Below, piece after piece: positions 40,688 through 49,834 of a DNA stretch of 64,000 nt. The first letter of the stretch is position 1, and every line of letters begins with the position of its first letter. The stretch is from Sphingobacteriales bacterium (GTDB taxonomy: Bacteria > Bacteroidota > Bacteroidia > Chitinophagales > UBA2359), in the NCBI GenBank assembly GCA_016711295.1, contig JADJTE010000006.1, positions 62,001 through 126,000 of the forward strand. The letters run 5' to 3'. Under the pieces are notes generated by a model, which was not told where the DNA came from, ran no database searches, and saw only the letters and a list, made by a program, of their open reading frames with translations. A program made the position numbers and the translations under genes.

Positions 40688-41791
40688 TTAAGTTTTCCTA
40701 ATAGTTTGTTTTGTCTCAGGACCTGCCCACCTTTCTTTCCAATAGGTTGTTAAATCGTTATTTGAATAGTCCACAAATTCGGGTGTGTCTGTCTGCATAG
40801 TCAAAAACTCTTTCCAATTTTTGAGTAAGGGATTCATATAATAAGCTCGTTTCCAACCAATACTTAAAATGTCTTCGTTTAGAAAACCCAAATTAGATAA
40901 TCCTACTCTTAATGTTCTTAGTTTCCAATTAGAACCTTGTCCATACTTATAACTTGCAAATCTTTCTTGTGGTACAAATTCTTTAATGAGGTCCCAACTT
41001 CCATTTGCAGTTATATGAATATGACTCTTTCCTTGTGTATAGTCTAAAAATTTCCAATTTAAAAGTCGTGTATAAATAGCGGATTTTTCAAAAGCCCCAA
41101 AAGTATCTATCATTGCCAAAACAGGCATTTTTTGTTTTCCTGCTATAATGGTTGTTTTACCTTCGTATTTTCGTTTAAATGTTTCTCTTACTTCGGGAAA
41201 CATAGTTGTTAAGGCAACTAATTTAGAGCCTAAAACTGTGTTGTATGGTGGGACTGCCCCTAAAATATATGCGGTTAGGCAGTTATACAATCTTTCGTGT
41301 TTTTGTTCTCTGTTCCAACCTATATATTCATCTCTCGTGTTGAACCCAATTAATGGGTCACAAAGCCCGAAAAGCCCTATAACTTTATTATTTTGCTGGT
41401 CAAATACCAAATAACGAATACGCCTACCATAACCCGAACTTAAAGGAACAGACCAAAAACTAAGGCAATAAGCCCAAATTTTGTTTGTAATATTGTTTTC
41501 TTGAACTTCTACAAGATAGGGTTCTACCTTGTTTAAGTCTATTTCTTCTGGTTGAGCAAAATAATCTTTTACTTTTTTTTCGTACTGTGTTCCGTTTTGA
41601 TTGGTAGCAAGGGAAAGTTTTTTTTGTGTAAAACGTAAATCTTCTACTTCTAATTTTTGTAGTTCTTCGTTCCATTCTACACCATAATCGGACAAATTTT
41701 GCAAAAGTTTTCCCCTTGCTTTTGCTACCTTTATAGATTGCAAAAGTTCACAAAGTAATTGATTTTTAATATTTTGCTCATTCTTAACCAT
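40688..41791 (-). CDS. DUF4338 (DruA-like) protein
   Basis: A 367-residue protein with the DUF4338 domain found in DruA of the Druantia anti-phage system and in some mobile-element proteins. Recognisable positions: RRIRYLVFDQQNNKVIGLFG, TRDEYIGWNREQKHERL, AYILGAVPPYNTVLGSKLVA and IDTFGAFEKSAIYTRLLNW. The molecular activity of this family is not settled in what I know; a nucleic-acid role is usually assumed. Its start codon lies 2 bp after the herA stop, so it is the third gene of a tight nurA-herA-DUF4338 operon. The region is AT-rich compared with the flanking atp genes, consistent with transfer. Confidence 0.82.
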   Translation of the reverse strand: MVKNEQNIKNQLLCELLQSIKVAKARGKLLQNLSDYGVEWNEELQKLEVEDLRFTQKKLSLATNQNGTQYEKKVKDYFAQPEEIDLNKVEPYLVEVQENNITNKIWAYCLSFWSVPLSSGYGRRIRYLVFDQQNNKVIGLFGLCDPLIGFNTRDEYIGWNREQKHERLYNCLTAYILGAVPPYNTVLGSKLVALTTMFPEVRETFKRKYEGKTTIIAGKQKMPVLAMIDTFGAFEKSAIYTRLLNWKFLDYTQGKSHIHITANGSWDLIKEFVPQERFASYKYGQGSNWKLRTLRVGLSNLGFLNEDILSIGWKRAYYMNPLLKNWKEFLTMQTDTPEFVDYSNNDLTTYWKERWAGPETKQTIRKT

Positions 41792-41793
41792 GC

Positions 41794-43422
41794 TTATTTT
41801 TTTAATTTCAAATCATCATATATTTTATTCTCGACTAATTTTTCAAACTCCACTACTCGCACAGGCAAAGCAAAAGATTGATTAGCCGAAACCATATATA
41901 AATTACCTGGTATTGTTTCAGACTGTACAAATTTTGAAATAACACCACCATAGTTGATATTACTTTCAACTAACGCCTTTATATCTTTAGTATTACCCAT
42001 GTGTAACACAAAAAAGTTTTCTGCTTGGCTTCTTATTTCTTCTGAAATTGCAGAAGGTCTTTGTGTAATAGCAACTAAACCCAAGCCAAATTTTCTGCCT
42101 TCCTTCGCCACTCTTACAAAAGGGTTGGCATTAGAACGTACAAACTCATCTGAAAGTACGTTTTGTGCTTCTTCTACTACAATAACTGTATTGATTACGT
42201 CTTCTGCTTTATTGCTCGTAAATTCTCTTTTGTTATTCTCAAAAAGTTTACGCATAAATATATTCGAAATTATGGTAGCTTCTTGGTTATCTCGCAAAGA
42301 TAAGTCAATAATTACAGTTTTACCTTGTTTTAATGCCGCAAAAACATCTTCTACAAGTGTAGAAATATTTAGGTGTAACCCCTTACTTTCTTCTGTTAGG
42401 AATGAAAGTCGTTTTTTTATTGCCGACATTGTTTTAGAAGCACTTGCGTCTTTTTCTTTCCAAAAATCAGGATATTTTTTGTGTAATTCTTCGGGCTTTG
42501 ACGCATAATGATTGAGGTTAGCTATAAAATCTTCTACCTGTTCATCTTCTAAATAGTACAAAAAGGATTTCATTACTTCTGAAAAACCTGTTCCAAAGTT
42601 TAATATATCGCCTATACTCAAATGCTTGTGCATATTTAAACGTACATTTCCCTTGATGTTAAATCTACTATCACCACTTATTTTTTTATCACTATAAACA
42701 ACCAAATTGTCTTTAATTGCTTGTTCATCTATACTACCCAAACCGTAAGTTTTTGTACCGTTAAGGTAATACTCACCATTCAAATCAAAAATGAGTTTTC
42801 CATAGTTAGTATCTGAAATGGTGTTGTAAATAAGCACTTTCATTAAATTTGTTTTACCAAATCCTGACTGTGCGAAAACCATTGTGCGTTTTTCACGCAA
42901 TTTTTTTACATCAAATAGCACATCTTGGCTTTCAGAATAAGTTTCACCTATGCACAAATAACCTATTTTTGTACCACTTTCATTTGTGCGGTTGAGAATA
43001 TTGCTTATTTCTCTTGGTGTTAGATGTCTTGCGTGGTAAGAAACTACGGGCAATTTGCGTACTGCTGTTGTGAAGTCCTTGCCATCACCCTTAAAAGTTC
43101 CTAAAATTTTGACTTTATAGGTATAGCTGAACATTTTTTGTTTATCACGTTCAGAGAGTTCTCTTTCCGAAATACGTGCATAATGAACAGCTATCAGGGT
43201 TTTATCTTGATTTCTGAAAATTGGGTCTTCGTCATAGATTTCAGCTTCAACCCTTGCTAAAAACTTAACTCCGTCTTCGTCTTTGGGGGTCAAAACAATA
43301 AAGTCGCCTGATTGTGGGCTTGCTTGGGCATCGTCATAAGACGAGTAAATAAGTAGGGCATCTTCGGTTGTTTTTTGCCCGTACAAAACGCCGAAGTCTT
43401 GTTTTTGATTGTTGTTCGCCAT
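41794..43422 (-). CDS. herA: HerA-family hexameric DNA-translocating ATPase
   Basis: A 542-residue HerA/FtsK-superfamily ATPase. An N-terminal HAS-barrel-like beta region (about 1-150) precedes the DUF87 ATPase core: Walker A QSGFGKTN (185-192), Walker B TVIVVEEA (412-419) and the motif III region ITQRP (452-456); a conserved DLNGEYY follows the first helix. HerA rings pump duplex DNA and, with NurA, resect DNA ends; several bacterial HerA proteins act in phage defence with a nuclease partner. Here nurA is immediately upstream (3 bp) and a DUF4338 gene follows after 2 bp. The frame is intact. Local GC is about 30-33% by hand count of two lines (42301: 18/60; 43861, within nurA: 20/60). Confidence 0.9.
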   Translation of the reverse strand: MANNNQKQDFGVLYGQKTTEDALLIYSSYDDAQASPQSGDFIVLTPKDEDGVKFLARVEAEIYDEDPIFRNQDKTLIAVHYARISERELSERDKQKMFSYTYKVKILGTFKGDGKDFTTAVRKLPVVSYHARHLTPREISNILNRTNESGTKIGYLCIGETYSESQDVLFDVKKLREKRTMVFAQSGFGKTNLMKVLIYNTISDTNYGKLIFDLNGEYYLNGTKTYGLGSIDEQAIKDNLVVYSDKKISGDSRFNIKGNVRLNMHKHLSIGDILNFGTGFSEVMKSFLYYLEDEQVEDFIANLNHYASKPEELHKKYPDFWKEKDASASKTMSAIKKRLSFLTEESKGLHLNISTLVEDVFAALKQGKTVIIDLSLRDNQEATIISNIFMRKLFENNKREFTSNKAEDVINTVIVVEEAQNVLSDEFVRSNANPFVRVAKEGRKFGLGLVAITQRPSAISEEIRSQAENFFVLHMGNTKDIKALVESNINYGGVISKFVQSETIPGNLYMVSANQSFALPVRVVEFEKLVENKIYDDLKLKK

Positions 43423-43425
43423 ATT

Positions 43426-44672
43426 TTAAAATCTGTCATGAATGTCTAAAAAAAGGTTTTCAATATCTACGTGTTCCATTTTGGTGTCTCTGTAAAGAGA
43501 GATTTTTACACGATTGATTATTTCTTGTTTGAAAGAGGATTTGAGAGTAACAAAATTATGAACTTCTGCCAAAGGATAAGGATAGCCCAAGATATAATGC
43601 TCTTGGGATAATCTTGTAAGTTCTTTGAATATTTCACTAATTTTATCAATGTCCCTACTTTTGTTGCTGTTTTCTACATCAGGAACTGCATCATAAATAT
43701 TTAGGTCTGCTACAACCCAATCATAATTTTGCAATTTCTCAACGTAATCAAGTCTTGCAATAAAGTACAAACCAAAACCACGTCCACCTTTAATGTCTTT
43801 TTTGCGTATCATATCGTTTTTGAATGACTTTTCAAGATAATAGTCACTCACTTCTAACCAACAGCAAACTTTACGTTTTCTTTCGTCCGTTTCTGCAAAC
43901 GAAAACTTATACTTTAAATCTTCTTGCAAATAGTCATCTATTGTCTTAAAAGTTGATGATAAATGCAGTTTTATTGCCGAATTTTTGGTAATGGAAGTTA
44001 ATATAATTTCTTTATTGTGCAAAAATTTTCCTAACTCTTTTACATACTTTTGTTTGAACTCTAAGGGTCTCAGATTTCCATCTCTCAAAATGAAATCTCC
44101 TTTTTTTGTTCTGTCTAAATTGGCTATTTCATAAATCAAAGACCATTCTAACAAAGTCTGACAAAATGAATATAGTTTAGATGTGTTTTCACAAGTTGTT
44201 ACTTTCAAACTTGCCAAATCACTTGCAAATGCCCATAAATCAGTTGGATTACCTAAAAATGTAAGGAACTTTTAACTGGCTCAAAGTCCATCAACTCATC
44301 AAAAATAGCTTCTTTGTCCTTGTCATTCGTTATCATTATATTTTCAGGTGCATAGCTTTTTCCGTTTATTATGGGATTATCTCCATTGTTAAGTTTCACT
44401 TGTTTGCCCTTGTAATAGCAAATATAACCTGCCGTATAAATCCCAATACAAATACCGTTGTAGAACTCCTGAAAATTATAGCTGCCGTCAATGGCATAAA
44501 AATTACGTTCAGAACTGTCTATTTCCGAAAATGGCGTAATTTCAAAATAATGAGGTGTTTCTGTTTCGCCTTGAATAGTCGTAACAGAAACTTTGGAAGG
44601 AAATTTAACAGTATCGTTTATGAGTTTGGCGACACTTTCTATTGCTTTTTCGGGTATTTCTTTATGATTCAT
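43426..44672 (-). CDS. nurA: NurA-domain nuclease, one frame break
   Basis: NurA is a metal-dependent nuclease with an RNase-H-like core that works with HerA. The N-terminal motif FYAIDGSYNF (the D-G-S signature) and the second acidic motif FILRDGNLRPL, plus the C-terminal YPYPLAEVHNF, follow the NurA pattern. Two reading frames meet near 44262: adding one A to the AAAA run gives VKKFLTFLGNPTDLWAF and a continuous protein of about 415 residues. I take this as a sequencing indel, though a real inactivating mutation is possible. It is the first gene of the nurA-herA-DUF4338 operon; repeat B lies about 35 bp upstream of its ATG. Confidence 0.8.
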
Positions 44673-44707
44673 TCTTATTATATTGTTGGTTTTCTAAAAT
44701 GACAAGC

Positions 44708-44763
44708 AAATCCCCAATCATCTAAGCAAGGAGAAACTGATGAAAATGTAGTAGTGCGGCTGC
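44708..44763. repeat. Structured module-boundary repeat, copy B
   Basis: Almost identical to copy A through ATCCCCAATCATCTAAGC, AAGGAGAAAC and TGATGAAAATGTAG, lacking about 11 bases of A (GGGTTTATTGT region) before it rejoins at GCGGCTGC. It sits between the restriction endonuclease gene (stop 44793) and nurA (start 44672), so it separates the two modules. Confidence 0.88.
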
Positions 44764-44792
44764 CCGCTGTAATGTATGATGGGTATTTTGCC

Positions 44793-45624
44793 CTACAATT
44801 CTCCTTGAAAAACGGTAAAATATCCGTTCAGAAGGTGTTTGATATTAAAAATTTCAAACTGTTTTAGGATGCTTTCACTGTAGATATGTGCAAAACGCTT
44901 CTGGGCTAACCCTTCGTCTTCGTCGTTATGTCTTGGCACTATCAAGCTAATTGTATTATCTTTGATTTCGGGATATTTTTTCGTATTCAAAATATTCCCC
45001 TCCGCTTTTACTTCTGTCATAACCCGAAAACGAAGTTTTACAGAGGCTTTATCCACATTCCTAACTTTACTAAAACTTTCCTGCTCCGAAAAAACGTCCA
45101 CCAACAAATCTTTGATTTTATCACCAATATCCAAGCCTTTTTCTTTCAACCTTTCTTCCAAAACTTGTTCAAATGATTGACTGATTAAGTGATTAGTTTT
45201 CACAGTTTCAAAAAAGCTCCCATGTATTAATATAACTTTTACGTTCTTTTTGCTTTGTCCGCGTATCAAATAAAAAACATCGCGAATAGGTAAAGAGTAG
45301 ATATCATCTCCTGCCTCCTGCATTTGTTTTTTGATAATGCTGTTGGTGCTTTTGATAATTTTGTCTATCTCCTTTTGCCCTGATGGAATAGTTGAGTTAA
45401 AAGAAGAAACGGTATAACTTCGACTGTCTTTTAGCTCTATCAATTCGCCCCCAGTAAAAAGCGTCCTCACAGGATTGATTTTTATTGCCAAATCGGGGAA
45501 TTGCCCTGCATTTTGGCAGGAAAGCATACAGGTATCAAAGGGAAATTCTTCGATATTAGTGATGGTTTCAAAAAAATTTCTTGTTTGTAACTAAATGCCT
45601 AAAGAAGTGGTAAATTGAGTACAT
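44793..45624 (-). CDS. Putative type II restriction endonuclease, one frame break
   Basis: About 277 residues, starting at the ATG (45622-45624) that directly abuts the stop codon of the methyltransferase gene. An extra A in the run 45570-45576 breaks the frame after 18 residues; removing it yields FETITNIEEFPFDTCMLSCQ. The catalytic core fits PD-(D/E)XK: GQFPDLAIKI followed by GGELIELKDS. The remainder is helical (DIGDKIKDLLVDVFSEQ). I do not recognise a specific enzyme or recognition site; the assignment rests on the motif and on the partner methyltransferase. AT-rich like the rest of the island. Confidence 0.68.
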
Positions 45625-46506
45625 TTAGTTGCTTGTGTTAAAAAGGTCAATTTCTGCTTTTTTCTGTTTTTTTTGTTCTGTCTCAAATTCATTGCCCCAA
45701 ATATCGGCTAAATTGTCGGTACAGCTATATTCCTGACAATACTTTTGGATTAAATCTGCTTCGCGAATATTCTTTAACCTTTCTTGGATACATGTTATAT
45801 TTTTGGGGTCTATTTCCAGCGCAATAGAATTTCTTTGTATTTGTAATGCTACTACCGAAGTTGTGCCCGTACCTGCAAACGGGTCTAAAACGGTATCTCC
45901 TACCTTAGTTGAGGTCAAAATCATTCGCAACAAGAGGGCTAAGGGGGCTTGTTGTTTGTGAAATCTCTCGCTGTTTTCCGTTCTTAGTGCTTCATTTCCC
46001 GCAAAATAACCCGACGTTAGTTCTCGTATATCTTCCCAAACATCTGTAACAAAAATACCATTTTCGCGCTGAAATTTGTAGTTAGCAGGAAGTTCGGGAT
46101 TGATACGCAAACGATGAAATGTCTTTGCTTTTTCTCCTTTTGTTGCATACACAATAATCTGATATTGCTTGCCATATTTACCTTTTACTGGTACGGCGGA
46201 AGTTCGTTTTTTCCAAATTATCAAATTTTGAAATTCCCACCCTGTTTCTCTTAAAACTTGCAACACAAATTCCGTATTTTTTTCACGTTGCATAAAATAG
46301 ATGCAGCCGCCTTTGTTGGTAATATTAAATACAGATTGGCAGACTTCTTTCATCATAGCCCAATACTGTGCAGTAGGCATATCGTCGTTGTGCAGTGCGT
46401 AGTCTTTTTGTTGGTTAAAAGGTGGGTCAAGAAAAGTAAAATCTACTTTTTGTGTAATCTGTTTAAGCAATTCCACACTGTCGCCACAAAGAGTTTGGTA
46501 AGCCAT
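45625..46506 (-). CDS. DNA methyltransferase (N6-adenine/N4-cytosine), type II
   Basis: A 293-residue SAM-dependent methyltransferase. The catalytic motif IV is FLDPPFNQ (DPPF at residues 27-30) near the N-terminus, and the SAM-binding motif I region LDPFAGTGTT (about 207-216) near the C-terminus; this order marks the beta class that methylates exocyclic amino groups. Alternative upstream starts exist in frame, but ATG 46506 gives the usual beginning of the family. The restriction gene starts at the next base after its stop, a normal modification-restriction pairing. The recognition sequence cannot be read from the gene. Confidence 0.9.
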   Translation of the reverse strand: MAYQTLCGDSVELLKQITQKVDFTFLDPPFNQQKDYALHNDDMPTAQYWAMMKEVCQSVFNITNKGGCIYFMQREKNTEFVLQVLRETGWEFQNLIIWKKRTSAVPVKGKYGKQYQIIVYATKGEKAKTFHRLRINPELPANYKFQRENGIFVTDVWEDIRELTSGYFAGNEALRTENSERFHKQQAPLALLLRMILTSTKVGDTVLDPFAGTGTTSVVALQIQRNSIALEIDPKNITCIQERLKNIREADLIQKYCQEYSCTDNLADIWGNEFETEQKKQKKAEIDLFNTSN

Positions 46507-46569
46507 GCCATTATTTTTAAGTTTCCCAAAAATTGCTATTTTTCCGAGTTCCTCACTACCTATCTGCCC

Positions 46570-46638
46570 AATCCCCAATCATCGGTACAAGGAACAAACC
46601 GATAAAAAACGCAGAGGTTTATTGTAGCGCGGTGGTGT
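46570..46638. repeat. Structured module-boundary repeat, copy C
   Basis: Shares AATCCCCAATCATC and GAGGTTTATTGTAGCG with copy A, but the stem differs: ATCGGT/ACCGAT around ACAAGGAACAA. The paired changes keep the stem while the loop core CAAGGA is conserved. It lies 64 bp upstream of the methyltransferase ATG and downstream of atpA. Confidence 0.82.
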
Positions 46639-46839
46639 GTGAGGTATGTGCCTTGTATTTTCTATCTTTGGGGCAAATTCTCTATTTGCGATTATATCGT
46701 AAGTTTGGTATCTCTCAAATTCTTCCCCGATTTTGTTGCAACAGCCTTGTACTTTCCAAGTTGCGGGGGTTAGTCTGTGCTGTGGGCAGAGGCAACATAG
46801 CGGCGAGGCATATTCACAACAAATATACAAGCCCTCAAA

Positions 46840-46882
46840 ATCTTTATAGGGCTTGGTAGTGTGGTTCAAGTCCTATAAAGAT
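46840..46882 (-). terminator. Hairpin terminator after atpA
   Basis: ATCTTTATAGG (46840-46850) pairs with CCTATAAAGAT (46872-46882), continued inward by CTTG/CAAG after one mismatch. Located 25 bp beyond the atpA stop on the minus strand, it should end the atpB-E-F-H-A transcript before the island. Confidence 0.75.
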
Positions 46883-46906
46883 TTATCAGAGCCTATGGTT
46901 TGGTGC

Positions 46907-48492
46907 TTATTTTCCGTAGCGTAGGGCTACTTCTTGCGCTACTTCTTTCAATTTGTTTTCGGTGTCGGCAGTCAGTTTCGCGCCTTTGTCGCGTAGGCTT
47001 TTCAACACATCGGGGTAGCGTTTTTCTATGGCGGCGAGAAACACGGTTTCGAACTCTTTTACTTTGTTTTGCGGAACATTGCGCAAGAGGTTACTGGTGC
47101 CGCAGTAGATAATAGCTACTTGTTTTTCGACCGAATAGGGCGTATATTGCGATTGCTTCAATATTTCTACGTTGCGCACACCTTTGTCTAATACCGATTT
47201 GGTGGCAGCATCGAGGTCGGAGCCAAATTTAGAGAAAGCCTCCAACTCGCGATATTGTGCCAAGTCGAGTTTGAGCGTACCCGCTACCGATTTCATCGTT
47301 TTGATTTGGGCATTACCTCCCACGCGCGATACGGATATACCTACGTCAATAGCAGGGCGGATACCGGCATTGAATAGGTTGGAGTCTAAGAGAAGTTGTC
47401 CGTCCGTAATCGAGATAACGTTGGTTGGGATATATTCCGATACGTCTCCTGCTTGTGTTTAGATGATAGGCAAGGCAGTCAAAGAACCACCCCCTTTTAC
47501 GATAGCTCGTAGCGAGTCGGGCAGGTCGTTCATTTGTGCAGCAATTTCGTTGTTGCTCGTAATTTTTGCGGCACGTTCGAGCAAGCGCGAGTGCAAATAG
47601 AATACGTCGCCGGGGTAGGCTTCGCGTCCGGGGGGGCGGCGCAACAATAAGGATACTTCGCGGTAGGCGACGGCTTGTTTTGACAAGTCGTCGTATACGA
47701 TAAGGGCGGGTCGTCCCGTATCGCGGAAATATTCGCCGATAGCGCAGCCTGCAAATGGGGCAAAGAATTGCATTGGGGCGGGGTCAGATGCCGAGGCATT
47801 GACGATAACGGTATAAGACATGGCGCCGTTTTCTTGCAATATGCGGGCGATGTTGGCTACCGTAGAGGCTTTTTGTCCTGTGGCAACATAGATACAGAAC
47901 ACGGGTTCGCCGCGTTCAAAAAATTCTTTTTGGTTGATGATGGTATCGATAGCGATAGCGGTTTTGCCTGTTTGTCGGTCGCCGATAATCAGCTCGCGCT
48001 GTCCGCGTCCAATCGGAATCATTGCGTCAATCGATTTGATACCTGTTTGCAGGGTTCGTTTACGGGCTGACGATAAATAACACCCGTGCTTTGCGCTCGA
48101 TGGGCATTTCGTACAATTTGCCGCCAACGGGACCTTTTCCGTCGATGGGTTCGCCGAGTGCATTGACCACGCGCCCGATAAGCCCTTCGCCTACGGGGAT
48201 AGAGGCGATGCGTCCTGTGCGGCGCACGGTAGCCCCTTCTTTGATGCCGGTCGATTTGCCCATCAATACCACCCCGACGTTGTCTTCTTCGAGGTTAAGT
48301 AATTACGGCACGCACGCCGGTTTCAAATTCGACCAACTCGCCGGCACGAACTTTATTTAAGCCATATACGCGGGCTATACCATCGCCGATTTGCAATACC
48401 GTGCCTACTTCTTCGAGTTCGGTGCTGGTTTTGAAATTGGACAATTCTTGCCGCAGTATGGCGGATATTTCTTCTGGTCTTACTTCTACCAT
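46907..48492 (-). CDS. atpA: ATP synthase F1 alpha subunit, several breaks
   Basis: The non-catalytic nucleotide-binding subunit of F1. The N-terminus VEVRPEEISAILRQEL and GDGIARVYGL, the Walker A GDRQTGKTAIAID, and SVSRVGGNAQIKTMK are all diagnostic. The frame breaks near 48290 (before LMGKSTGIKEG) and near 48065 (RKAPGVIYRQPV expected), and an in-frame TAA at 47459-47461 stands where the family has glutamate (PIIETQAGD). Such damage in an essential gene is best explained by sequence errors. Corrected length is about 527 residues, normal. A hairpin follows, then the accessory island. Confidence 0.93.
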
Positions 48493-48582
48493 TGTATAGG
48501 AGATGTTTTTATTGGTATGTAAAGTTATTTTTTTAGTAGATAGCTACCCCCTTTGATAAGGAGGGCACAAGTATGGTAGTGC

Positions 48583-49140
48583 TTAGAATTTACGGACATA
48601 TTTGTTTTCTTGGAACGCCATTTCCAAATCTTGCAATTTTTGTTGTATGCTGGTATCAAACAATTTATCGTCGTATTCTAAGATAAAACCGCCCATCACA
48701 AAGGGGTCTACCTTTACTTGCAAATCGACCGTAGATTTTTTGGTTTCTCGTAAGACCAAATCTTTGACTTTTTGCACGATTTGGTCGTCGACGGGCACGG
48801 CGGTTGTCAGTTTGGCAGTTACTACACCGCTCAATTGGTTGCATTGTGCTTTAAATGCCGCGACTATTTCGGGCAAATAAGCTTCGCGGTGTTTGCGTAT
48901 TATAATGCCTAAAAAACTATTGGTCATCGCGCTGAGTTGCGAACCGAATATTTTTTGGACGATCGTTGTTTTTTTATCGGCATTGATAATAGGGCTGCGC
49001 ATCAGCAGCAGCAGGTCGCGCTGTTGTAGGGCGCGTTGTAATATATCCATGTCGGCGGCAACCGCGCTGAGGCTATTGCGTTCTACGGCAAGGTCGAGTA
49101 TCGACTTGGCGTAGCGGTAAGATAATCGGGAATTGGACAT
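48583..49140 (-). CDS. atpH: ATP synthase F1 delta subunit
   Basis: The 185-residue stalk protein that joins F1 to the peripheral b stalk. SYRYAKSILDLAVERN at the N-terminus and LVLRETKKSTVDLQVKVDP with IGG-like MGGFILEYDDKLFD near the C-terminus are typical. The start ATG lies 14 bp after the atpF stop. The frame is intact. Its position between atpF and atpA is canonical. Confidence 0.95.
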   Translation of the reverse strand: MSNSRLSYRYAKSILDLAVERNSLSAVAADMDILQRALQQRDLLLLMRSPIINADKKTTIVQKIFGSQLSAMTNSFLGIIIRKHREAYLPEIVAAFKAQCNQLSGVVTAKLTTAVPVDDQIVQKVKDLVLRETKKSTVDLQVKVDPFVMGGFILEYDDKLFDTSIQQKLQDLEMAFQENKYVRKF

Positions 49141-49154
49141 TAGCGCGGCGGGTA

Positions 49155-49661
49155 TTAATTAAGTTTAATTTTATCTATTTCGGCAGCGATATAACGTTGG
49201 TGCGCGGCGGTGTCGTTCAGTTCGCGTTTGATAACCTGTTTAGCGAGGTCAATGGCGGTGCTACCGATGAGGTTTTTTACGTCAATGATAGCTGCCATTT
49301 TTTGGTTATGGATTTCGTTTTTAGCATCAGCAACGATTTTGGCGGCTTCGGTTTTGGCTTTTTCGCGGGCATCGTTTACTAAGCTATCGCCTATTTCTTT
49401 GGCTTCTTTGATAATTTTGGCGCGTTCTTCTTTGGCTTCGTTCAGCAATCGCTCGTGGTCGGCTTTTAAGTTTGCCATTTCGGTGCGGGCAATATCGGCT
49501 TGGCGCAGCGAGTTTTCGATTTTATCTTCGCGGTCGCGCAGGGCATTGACGATGGGATTCCAAGCAAATTTGCCCAAGAAAAACCATAATACTAAAAATA
49601 TGAGGGTTGTCCAAAATATAAGCCCCAAGTCGGGGGTCAATAAGGCGGAAAGGAAAAGCAT
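49155..49661 (-). CDS. atpF: ATP synthase Fo b subunit
   Basis: A 168-residue peripheral stalk protein: an N-terminal membrane helix (LIFWTTLIFLVLWFFLG) followed by a long charged helix (REDKIENSLRQADIARTEMA onward), as expected for the dimeric right-handed stalk. Single b type, without a b' paralogue. The frame is intact. The gap to atpE (174 bp) holds no gene. Confidence 0.95.
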   Translation of the reverse strand: MLFLSALLTPDLGLIFWTTLIFLVLWFFLGKFAWNPIVNALRDREDKIENSLRQADIARTEMANLKADHERLLNEAKEERAKIIKEAKEIGDSLVNDAREKAKTEAAKIVADAKNEIHNQKMAAIIDVKNLIGSTAIDLAKQVIKRELNDTAAHQRYIAAEIDKIKLN

Positions 49662-49834
49662 GATATATAGGTAAGTGTTTATTATTTGGTCTAAAAAAGC
49701 CTTGCAGGCCTGTGCGTCTTATTCTGCGCTCTTGTAATGCGCCGTAGATAGCTTGACAAAAAAACCAGAGCGCCAAGAAACCGCTCCCCCGACCATCCGT
49801 CAGGGGTTCGGTTTCGATAAGGTTTGAGGTATTA

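Noticed and set aside
40563..46638. Integron cassette array with attC sites
   Set aside because: The module-3' position of the repeats is reminiscent, but the canonical RYYYAAC/GTTRRRY core sites and an integrase gene are missing. It is kept only as a recombination-site hypothesis.
46579..46869. 96-codon minus-strand reading frame between atpA and the methyltransferase
   Set aside because: It covers repeat C and the atpA terminator hairpin, and the translation looks random (Cys- and Pro-rich without pattern).
46840..46882. tRNA-like sequence (GGTTCAAGTCC resembles a T arm)
   Set aside because: Only a single long hairpin of 43 nt is present; there is no D arm or anticodon arm. It sits right after the atpA stop and is better explained as a terminator.
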